Below, one piece after another: positions 55,564 through 64,000 of a stretch of DNA of 64,000 nt. This DNA is from Clytia hemisphaerica (taxonomy: Eukaryota > Cnidaria > Hydrozoa > Leptothecata > Clytiidae): the NCBI GenBank assembly GCA_902728285.1, contig CACVBU010000948.1, positions 635,190 to 699,189 of the forward strand. The letters are read 5' to 3'. The notes below the pieces were generated by a model. That model ran no database searches. It had not been told where the DNA came from and saw nothing but the letters and a program-made list of their open reading frames with translations. A program made the translations under genes and the position numbers. Numbering within the stretch: position 1 is the stretch's first letter; each line of letters begins with the position of its first letter.

Positions 55564-58500
55564 TCAATAAATTAAGGGATAAATTTGTCGGAATTTTTGG
55601 TGTTTGAGTTCAGTAGTTCCACCTTCAAATTCCCTTCGATTATGTTGATGCAATTGTTGTTGCTGTTGTTGTTGATATCTAGGTGCCATGGAATCCCTCT
55701 CGTCTTTATACCCAGTGAAACCAAGCTCGTTTCTCGGGAAAGCACCTCGCCCCATAAGATCAGCCTGTAGAAAGAAAATATTTAATTTACAAATCTTCGA
55801 GCTTATTATTCTTCCGGCAGAGGTTCAGAGGATACCTAATTATTCCAACTTTCCGTCAACGTTTTTCCTACCACACCGTCGAAACGTCAGTAAAAAAATT
55901 TGTTGTTACATTTTAGTTTCATTTTTAACTTTTTATTTGCCCAACAATTTGTTAAATTTTGCTTTTCCGGACCAGCCTTATTTTCGAGTGGAATTAATTT
56001 CCGAAAAAAAATGACATTCCCTGAAAATGTTTCTGTAAAGCTTAGCAATTTTACATAGTAGTTTTAAATTAAATTCATTTATTGCAAATTTATCTAATAT
56101 GGTAAAAAGACATTCTGACGTCAATTACAGTAATGCACGTTTAGACATCAGATTTAGAACGCTATGCGTTGCAGAAAAGACTTAAAGAACATTCTAGATT
56201 TCCCCAATTTTTAAGACAAATTGATTAGTATGCTTTTGAAAGCAAACAAGAATCGCAAAATTGCGACTAAATATTTCCTTAAAAATGAAGATCATTATTG
56301 ACATATATAAAAAAGCACACATAATAAAGTATATTATATTTTTTAGATGTGTTTATATATACTCATAAAGAGTGATTAAAGAGACGGAAATAAAAATAAA
56401 ATATATATTTGTCCAGAAAGAACTGGCATGTTGTTTGCTTTGTTTTGGTGTTTAAAAATATGTACTTATCAGTCCTAAAAAAAATACAAATTTGAATATA
56501 ATGAGGGCAATAAGTCTGGTTAAATGTTACTTTATTCACAAGATTTAAGGATCACTGAAAAAATACTACTGCAGATGAACTAAACTCAAAAACTAAAACT
56601 TTACAATAAATTTACATTACGACAAAGTAAGAATCTATCTTTAATAGCAACAAAGAAAAAACTGTGGCTCAAAGTTTTAAAGCATTTAAATAGCTTTAAA
56701 CAGTAGACCTTTTTTTAAAGAGGCAGCCATATTGAATAATTATGTACTCCAGCATAAAAACAATGATACAGCCATGCATAATTACTGTATCATGTATATT
56801 TTAAAAATTATGCATGGCTGTGTCATTGTTTTTATGCTGGAGTACATAACTATTCAACATGGCTGCCTCTTTAAAAAAAGGTATATTTAGTTCAGTAGGT
56901 ATAGAGAATTCAAGATTTGAAAACAGAGACTGCATTGGTTTACAACACTAGACTAGAGAAAGATGTCAACCATCCACATGGTTCATGAAAAAAATAAAGT
57001 ATTTATCAAAAAAAGGTTCTCTTTTTTTGATAATCAATACACCGTTTAACAGTGTCGGCTGCGCACGCGTATGAACAATTTTCTATTGTTTTGATTTTGG
57101 CAACCACGAGAAACTTCACTCTCCCCCGTAAAAAATGGTAGGTAAACATCCAGTTCTCATAAGAAAACCCAGCAGAGAAATGGTAGGTAAAGAACTCCTT
57201 TTAATCATAACTTCTTTTCCTCTTGTGTTGATGAATTTTTGTGAAATTTTCAGGAGAGATACATAAAATTGTCATTAATATCATGTTCAACCATCTAAAA
57301 CATTCTCTTTAAAAAGGAAGGAAAAAAATGGCAATGTTTACATCTCTCTAACCTTCCACAGTACTAAAGTGAGCATTTCTACCTCCCGCCTCTCTACGGT
57401 ACGGTGGAGATGGCGAGACTGTTAAACGGTGTATTCCAAAAAACAACAATCAATATACCCTAACAGGATCCCACGGTGTAAACATTATCAATCAACAAAA
57501 CCCACACCACCAAAATTGTAAAAACAAGTCAATATAATTTCTATCATCAATTTCTCGTAAAATGTCTTTTTTCCAACATTCTGACTGTCTGATACCAATC
57601 ATGGCTGGAGTCATCATGTGTAGAGTGACTGTGTATAACAACAAAAGTTTATTGAAAATCATCCCACGGTCATGGTGAAGCTAAAGATTTATCAACCAAA
57701 CAAAACTGAAGCCAAGTCAAATCTGTCGCTTAAAAATTTCCATGAAAATTACAATCGAAACTTATCTCATAAAATGCTTTTTTCAACATTCTGGATTGTG
57801 CAAAGTTAGAGGTATCATATGTAGAGCCAAGCAATACATGAAAAGTCATTTGCTATCCCATTTGCCATGAGATATACAAGTCAAGAAATCAAACAATAAC
57901 CAACAAATCATGTCTCTTCACTTTCATGTCACATCGTGTTTATATGGGGTAACCAGAAAGTCAATCCACAAGAACAGCCATCTTCCTTTATTATGGAGTG
58001 TTCCAAAACTATTGGTAGGTTGTTTGGAAGTAAAGAAACCCACACAGTTTGATTTATTTTAAAGATTTAACTTGAAAACAAACTGCATCTTTCTAGCAAA
58101 AAATCATGTTTCAACCTGCTACATAACAACTGCCAGTCGGGTCAACTACTAACATGTAATAGTTTTATTATAACCGGGCTTGAGAATCCGTAAGGAACTT
58201 GTAACATATATTATATATATAGTTTATCAGTCGACTCGAATCATGATACATTACTTATACTTCACTGGATGCATTTTTTGCTGTGAAATTAAAAACGGGC
58301 GTCAGTCAGGGCGTACGGAAGGCGTTTTGACACGGGAAATTATTATTATTATTATGAAGGAGAAAGCCCGTTTTAACAAATATTTCCCTTTTGGAAAACG
58401 GGAAATATTTAAAAAGGCTGCGGCCGTACGACTTTCTACTAATTAATTTTCGATTGAGAAGGTTACTGTTTTGTTTTGTGGTACATTTTTGCGGTTATTT

Positions 58501-61157
58501 AACTTTACGAAAAATGTTGCACTATAAAAATAAACAACTTGAAAGTTACTTTCCAACATCCAAAAATAGAGATGAAGAGAAGAGATGGGAAGAGGAAAGG
58601 GGGCTAACAGTATCAAGTCAAAGATGAGCCTCAATTCAGTGCCCCTTAAAATAATTTCTACTTTGACGAACATCTCCCTCTACATCTCCCTGCCGGCTAG
58701 CACACTACTGTGAGAAATCTAACTTAACACAAACGTGAACATAACGTTCATCTCACGTTATTATAAAACGCCAGAGACTAGACATATACCGCAAAATACC
58801 AAATCTTTAATAGCATTTTATAATCATCTGCGAGGTCAGATGAGCATAGCTTAATTAATATCCACTGTCAACTGGTATATCCTTGTCTCACAGCCCTAAT
58901 AGAAATTGTATCGAAATTTTAATTGGGTTAGAAATTATACTGTTCTTTAGTCGAAAAAATTCCATTGTTGATTGTGGATGTTGAATTGCAAAATTGGGAT
59001 GAAATTTTGGCCAAATTCCCCAGTGAGGCAGGTGTCTCACCAGGTCTGTGAGACAGGGGTGTCAACTGGGAAAATACCTTTCTTTGTTGTTCCACTTTAT
59101 CAGTTCTTTCCATCTTCTTTATTTTCTTCTCCAACATGTCAATTCTTTGATGCAATTGAAATGTGACTTCTTCATTTTCTGCCAACTTCCTTTTCAAATT
59201 TTTGTTCTTCGATTTCTCCTTTTCTTTCTCTTCTCTCTCCCTCTCGTATTGCTCCTTGAATGATCTGATCTTTAAAATATAACAAAATTTGATTTACTAC
59301 ACCTCCTTCTCATAGACCCACTGGGACCCCTTCCCACAGAAAAAATTTGCCAAAGTAACGTCCCCGATGGAAAATTAACCCCCAAATTTCGTCCTCACTG
59401 AATTTTTCTGACTTGCAAACAATACAATTTAAATCCCCAGGCATAACAAATGTGGGAATATCAATCCCCATCGAGTTTAAGTCCGTTATTTTTATCCCCA
59501 CTGGCTGAAAAAAGCCTACCGGGTATGTGAGAAGGGGGTGTTTTACTATTGAGGAACTTTTGTGTAATACACCAAGTGTCACAAACTTGTTGATACCCCG
59601 CCACACTGTAAAATGTCGTCCCTGTTGAAAAAATACACTACTATTTTAGCCCCACTGAAAAATTGACCTTAAGTTCATCCCGATTTGAAGTCCAAAGGAA
59701 ATTGCATTTCATAAACATCCCAACTGGAACTTTTGAGTCAGTAGAATTTCTCCCCATTTAGATTTCCATAGAGATTTCCATAAAGATTTTTATCCAGAAT
59801 TTTTATGCCCTGATGTCGGGGAAAAAACTTCCACCGGTACTCTGAGACAGGGGTGTAAAACACGTCAAAACAATAAACTTTAGATGTATGTTGAAATAAC
59901 ATTGCGTATTAAAAATAAGAAGAGAATTACCTGTTCTTTCATTTTCTCTATATCCGCAACAGCGCATTGAATATACCCTTCTGTTTGTCCAATGTTGACA
60001 CCCGTGTTTGGGTGTTGACTATCGCTGTGTGATCTGGCGTATGTTGTCGGTGGCGTAAGAATCGAGTGTGAAGGCGGGTAGGAAGGCGTCGAATGGGCGT
60101 TTTGTTTTCTGTGTGGTCTCGGTGAAAGATTAAGTGAAGAATAAGAGGAGTTATCTTCTGGAGTTGATAACTCTGTTGTTATTGGTGAAACATACGGATT
60201 TGGTCCTGTGTTGGCTAACTGTAGGTCTTGTAACAAACTACTCGCTTCTGAATGTCTGACAGGTGAGTTAGACCGAGTTGATCGAATTGAGTATGGGTCT
60301 TGTCCGGTGTTAGTTTCATGCAAGTGACGGTGAGGTGAGTTAGACCGAGTTGATCGAATTGAGTATGGGTCTTGTCCAGTGTTTGTTTGTTGTAAGTGAC
60401 GGTGAGGTGAGTTAGACCGAGTTGATCGAATTGAGTATGGGTCTTGTCCAGTGTTTGTTTGTTGTAAGTGACGGTTAGGTGAGTTAGACCGAGTTGATCG
60501 ACTCGAATGTGGATTCATACCGAGAGCTGCTTTTAATTTTTGGTTTTGATGAAGTAGATCTTCGTAATCCCTCTTCCATATACCGTTGACTTGCACAAGC
60601 TGATTATAAGAGAAAGGTATATGTATCTTTATTATGAAAATTGATCGTTACATTTCAAGAGCCATTTAGCGTAATTTGAGATATTCAAAAATCCGATTAT
60701 ATGCCGTTCCTATAGTAACGCTTTGCCTAAGAAAACGGAAAAAAACGTCAAAACGTTTTTGAGCCTGATTGACACATGACTTAATTTCAACTAGACTACT
60801 AAACTAGTCTGTTGATTAATCATGTCAAAGGGCGGGAACATAAAGGCGGCGGGCGTTTGCTAGAATAGGAGCTGTGTAGGAGAACTAGCAAAGGTTGGTG
60901 AGAGGCTGCTGCTTTCAGCTCTTGCCGCCGAAAAAACTTCTTCCTACGCTCACTTTTCCTGCGTGATACCGCTCCAGACCGACTGGCATGCCAGTCTAAA
61001 TTTCAACGCTTGTCTAACGTTAGATGAACTTTATTAGATGAACGTCGAAACAACAACGATGTGTACAAGCTGGGAACATACTATACTGTACCTCTGCAAT
61101 CTGCTTGTCATATTCTTCATTGGTGTAGGGTGCTGGCTGCTTCTCACTTCCACTCAT
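55564..61157 (-). CDS. TNIP/ABIN-like ubiquitin-binding coiled-coil adaptor
   Basis: Likely cytosolic adaptor of the TNIP (A20-binding inhibitor of NF-kB) type. Exons in gene order: 61157-61092, 60599-59931, 59269-59078 and 55764-55564, all phase 0, giving 375 aa. Residues about 16-40 (EEYDKQIAELVQVNGIWKR) match the AHD1 segment of TNIP1 as I recall it. Next comes a Ser/Arg/Pro-rich region with a 24-residue repeat (RSTRSNSPHRHL core) about 3.7 times, then a coiled coil around KEQIRSFKEQYEREREEK that aligns with the UBAN/AHD2 ubiquitin-binding segment. The usual D-F of the UBAN core reads Q-Y here. The last exon has Q7 and an unrecognised tail. The 3.3-kb last intron could hide another exon. 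TNIP1 is longer (about 636 aa). Confidence 0.82.
56707..56882. mobile_element. 176-bp hairpin MITE in TNIP-like intron 3
   Basis: ACCTTTTTTTAAAGAGGCAG at the left is inverted as CTGCCTCTTTAAAAAAAGGT at the right. The arms extend through TATGTACTCCAGCATAAAAA. The remaining intron (55770-56700 and 56890-58870) is AT-rich with no feature I can support. Confidence 0.9.
58878..59062. mobile_element. short CCCCTGTCTCACAG-type MITE beside TNIP-like exon 3
   Basis: CCTTGTCTCACAGCCC at the left and GGTCTGTGAGACAGGGGTGT at the right. It ends 15 bp from the exon edge (59078), about nine bases past the donor hexamer. Confidence 0.75.
59297..59541. mobile_element. CCCCTTCTCACAGACCC-type MITE in TNIP-like intron 2
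   Basis: TACACCTCCTTCTCATAGAC at the left and GGTATGTGAGAAGGGGGTG at the right. It starts 27 bp from the acceptor side of exon 59078-59269. Confidence 0.8.
59594..59858. mobile_element. CCCCTGTCTCACAG-type MITE in TNIP-like intron 2
   Basis: The right end GGTACTCTGAGACAGGGGTGT is clear; the left end (ATACCCCGCCACACTG) is diverged. It is only about 50 bp from the previous copy. Confidence 0.65.
60067..60515. repeat. 72-bp coding tandem repeat in the TNIP-like gene
   Basis: The 24-codon unit is repeated three times plus a partial copy, between about 60240 and 60515. Phrases GTTAGACCGAGTTGATCGA and GAGTATGGGTCTTGTCC recur at 72-bp spacing with very few changes, so the expansion is recent. Confidence 0.9.
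60997..61075. mobile_element. diverged AACGTT mini-element in TNIP-like intron 1
   Basis: Keeps TCTAACGTTAGATGAAC and GAACGTCGAAACAACAACG and ends near AAGCTGGG. It lies about 17 bp from the end of exon 1, again very close to a donor. Confidence 0.6.
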
Positions 61158-62319
61158 GGCTCCGCTGCTCCAATCTGTTTTTGTTTGATTTTTTCGACTT
61201 ATCCAATATGTTTTTTTGTGATTTTTCTTTTCTACTTTTACGTCTATAGCTTATCCTAAGTTAACTGACATGATTGCTGATTTTGTCTTTCTTTATATGC
61301 AAGAAGACTGGAAAAACTTTTAGGAAAATACTGAGTATTTTGAAATCTTCAATCTGCCATGTTTTCAGTCGAGAATGTGCTTTATCATTCTCTCTCGTCT
61401 CCTACATAGCAATTATTTCTATCAGGGATTCCCCTTTTACAAGCACCCTCCTTCGCAGTGTCTTTTCCTTTAGTATTTTGATAGAAGAGATAGGTTTATG
61501 GTGTTTTCTCTCCTCCTTAGGAGATTTCTTTTTTGTAAATAATTGAAATATTTTCATTGCGTGACATCAATTGTTTTTTTTATAAGAACATGGCAAAAAC
61601 TGTGAATACTAATAGAATCCTAATCTAAAGTGCTGTCAGACTAGGAACTTTAATTTCTGTAATTATAATCAATCAAGAAAGTTTCACGTTTTATTTCTTA
61701 GTTAAAAAAAAAAATAACAATCACATTAACATATATAGTTCTTATAAATGATCTTCTAAGAGCTTAGTTCCTAGAAATCTAAAATTCTTATAGTTTTCTT
61801 ATAAAAGAAAATTTGATGAATGAATAATAGGTGATGCATCGAAAGTATGATACATGCTTCAAAGTAAACACTTTAAATTACAATATGAAATGCTAACTCC
61901 ACCTAAAACGTCATAAAAATGACGGTTAATTGGAAAAAGAAATTACGGTTGTTTTTCGCTGAGTTGCGGAAAGGAAAGTCCGCAGGCTGCTGGTATCCAC
62001 TAACGGATTCCTGCTTCATCAGGTTTAGTGCATAAAGGTCTTCGATTCAGACTTTGTGAAGTTTGTGAAGAAAAGTTCCCTTGGCTCGGTTTATTTGGGA
62101 ATTTATAAGTTCTTCTTAGGTTTCGAAGTTTATTTCATCAGATTGAAAGATCGCGGAAAGATCGCTCGGGTTTTTTCTGTGTGTTCTGTACGTTCCTATG
62201 GTAGCTTAAAACTAAAATTTACATAGGCATTATTTGAAAAAAATAAATATTCTTGAAAAAAGTAAATATTTTTCTGAAAGTTAATTTTTTTCTGTTTCGA
62301 AGCTCCTGACCGATAGCAC

Positions 62320-62625
62320 ATACACGCTTTTTTTTATAAGAATACACTTTATAAGAATGTCCATGATGAACACTAAGAATAATGCTAAGAATATCACCAT
62401 CATGGAATTTTGCTACTCAAGCTAAGAATGCCATTTTTAGAGCATTGTCAATTATAAATTGTCAATTACCCCCAAGTAAGGCTCACCCCTTTCACAAAAT
62501 GTCATTTTATGCTTGAAACGTATGTACTAAATGTTAAATCTAGTCCTAACCTAGGAATGCTGTAAGAATATTTTAGGATGATTTTCCCAAAAAAGTTATG
62601 AATATCCATGATGAAATGGATTTAC
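62320..62625. mobile_element. AAGAATA-type palindromic element (partial)
   Basis: ACACGCTTTTTTTTATAAGA at the left, then repeated AAGAATG/AAGAATA words and CATCATGGAATTTTGC. A related piece lies at 3520-3720 and a fragment at about 23510-23590. The right end is lost at the next insertion. Confidence 0.65.
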
Positions 62626-63911
62626 CAGGGCCGGCGAAACCGGGGGGGCTAGGGGGGCTGTAGCCCCTCCACTTTTTTGCAAAAAAAAAAAAAAAAAAAG
62701 AGAGTGAGAGAGAGAAAGAGAGGGCGAGAGAAAAAAGACTTGGCTACGTTCAACAATGAAGCCAAAACGGTTTAACAATCTTTCTTTTGCTCCATATCCA
62801 TAAAAATCTGACCAGAGATTTGGGAAAAGAGGATAAGAAACGCCGCTGCCGCTCGCTGTTTTCCTATTCTTTCCCTTTGAATTCGGCACCCTTTGAAGAA
62901 GCGAGGCTGTAGAATAGTTGAGCAAGAAGGAAGGCCGAAACAAAATGGCGTTACGTACAGGTTAACCAATGTTCAAGAAAAAAGTCCTTGAATAAAGCTT
63001 TCCAGTGAGTTCTTTGTGAAAAAGAGACTGGGGAGTGTTTCCAATTTGTTCTAATACCCAACATCACTACCCGGCTGAAGAGGCCTCCATGATATTGTTT
63101 CTTAGAAACTCTAGTTCAAGAAATAACCAAAAATTATCCTAGTTTTACAAGCTTATCATTTTTGGTTTTATAATGTGAATTTCAATTATTTTAGCTACAG
63201 TATGTATAAATTGATCAAATTGATTCGATCATTCTATAAGGAAAATATTTTGGTCAAAGCTGGGAAATTCTCCCCTTCAGGCACAACGACGAAGGCTTGA
63301 GAAACACTGCGTTCAAAGTGAAAAGTGCTTATAAAAAATATCAAAATCCGCGATTTAAAAAAAAAATTATTTCACTTTCGATATCAATCACGGCTGCCAT
63401 TTTTTGTTTGTACTTCTAGTCTTGTGCGCATAACGAATCAAGCGCTCTGATTGGTCCAGAATAAAAACAATCGATCGGCCGCAGACATTTCAATAGAAAC
63501 AAAAGATTCTACAGCCTAGCTTCAAATAGATGAATAGCGCATTTCTTATCCTCTTTTCCCAAATCTCTGATCTGACGGATAAACTTGATATAGATGAAGT
63601 TGGTAGAGAGTTTGTGTCGACTCGAGAGCATCGCTTTAATTACTTTGGACAATTTTAATTTTTATTACTGTATGCTTACTGTCTGTTAAAGCATACTCTC
63701 AATCTACTTTTACTTATGAAAAAACGCCTAACTTCTTTGATTTTTTTCAATCCAATAACTTAATAAAGATTTAATTTAGACCACTTCTAGGCCAATGTAG
63801 AGTACCATAATTTCAAAAATTTTTCGGCCCGTCGGCCCCGACCATGGTGGGGCCTCCTTAGTCACTATATCATTTAGCCCCCTCACTTTTAAAACCGATT
63901 CGCCGGCCCTG
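62626..63911. mobile_element. 1.3-kb TIR element with CAGGGCCGGCG ends
   Basis: CAGGGCCGGCGAAACCGG at the left is inverted as CCGATTCGCCGGCCCTG at the right, with GTAGCCCCTCCACTTTT and TTAGCCCCCTCACTTTT following. Inner arms AGATTTGGGAAAAGAGGATA (about 62817) and its inverse (about 63545) form a second pair. An unambiguous target duplication is not visible. hAT-like by its ends; no transposase ORF. Confidence 0.75.
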
Positions 63912-63988
63912 TTTTAGCGATAACACACACAAACTTTTTTACTCAATCGCATGTTCAAACTCGATACTTTTATTAGGGACACCCTGTA
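63910..63988. mobile_element. right-end fragment of CAGGGTGTCC mariner-like MITE
   Basis: ACTCGATACTTTTATTAGGG, then ACACCCTG and TA, matches the right end of 8415-8650. Its left part is missing. Confidence 0.6.
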
Positions 63989-64000
63989 TACTATCGAGGC

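Noticed and set aside
62596..62943. 115-codon minus-strand ORF
   Set aside because: Low-complexity sequence (AG-rich and poly-A tract) inside the CAGGGCCGGCG element; no transposase motif.

Overview
This window looks like nuclear DNA from an invertebrate animal. It is AT-rich, its genes are split by short GT-AG introns, and most of the sequence is small inverted-repeat transposons. A decayed PHD-finger retrotransposon ORF resembles ones I associate with cnidarians, but that is a weak clue and I do not name a species. There are no bacterial operons, ribosome binding sites or CRISPR arrays.

Four protein-coding genes can be assembled exon by exon with consistent reading phase. (1) Minus strand, about 19.0 to 9.3 kb: a calbindin/secretagogin-like EF-hand protein in about ten very small exons; its first and last exons are uncertain. 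(2) Plus strand, 33584-37669: a PRDM family gene with a PRDM14/PRDM12-like PR (SET-related) domain, a single C2HC zinc finger and a proline-rich tail (405 aa in 4 exons). (3) Plus strand, 46719-53864: a complete translation initiation factor 6 gene (eIF6, 245 aa in 8 exons). (4) Minus strand, 61157-55564: a TNIP/ABIN-like coiled-coil adaptor with an AHD1-like segment, a 24-residue tandem repeat, a UBAN-like segment and a polyQ-containing tail (375 aa in 4 exons). A weak set of micro-exon signals on the minus strand near 40-41.5 kb may mark a fifth gene. The genes have unrelated jobs (calcium binding, transcription control, ribosome biogenesis, ubiquitin/NF-kB-type signalling) and do not form a pathway.

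Layout: 1-9.3 kb is intergenic and consists of a diverged tandem duplication studded with transposons. 9.3-19 kb is the EF-hand gene, with MITEs in nearly every intron. 19-33.5 kb is transposon-rich intergenic DNA. 33.5-37.7 kb is the PRDM gene, with a 278-bp ATTC microsatellite just before its third exon. 37.7-46.7 kb is intergenic, with nested elements and a retrotransposon ORF1 relic. 46.7-53.9 kb is eIF6, whose introns hold several foldback elements. 55.5-61.2 kb is the TNIP-like gene. 61.2-64 kb is intergenic, with a large terminal-inverted-repeat element.

The most striking content is the density and variety of non-autonomous elements. About a dozen families can be separated by their ends and target-site duplications (TA, TTA/TAA, TTAA, 8 bp), and several are dated by nesting or by paralogous empty sites inside the window. 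One foldback element has arms built from a 20-bp tandem repeat. Another family is built around a repeated AAGAACAT-type motif that differs between subfamilies.
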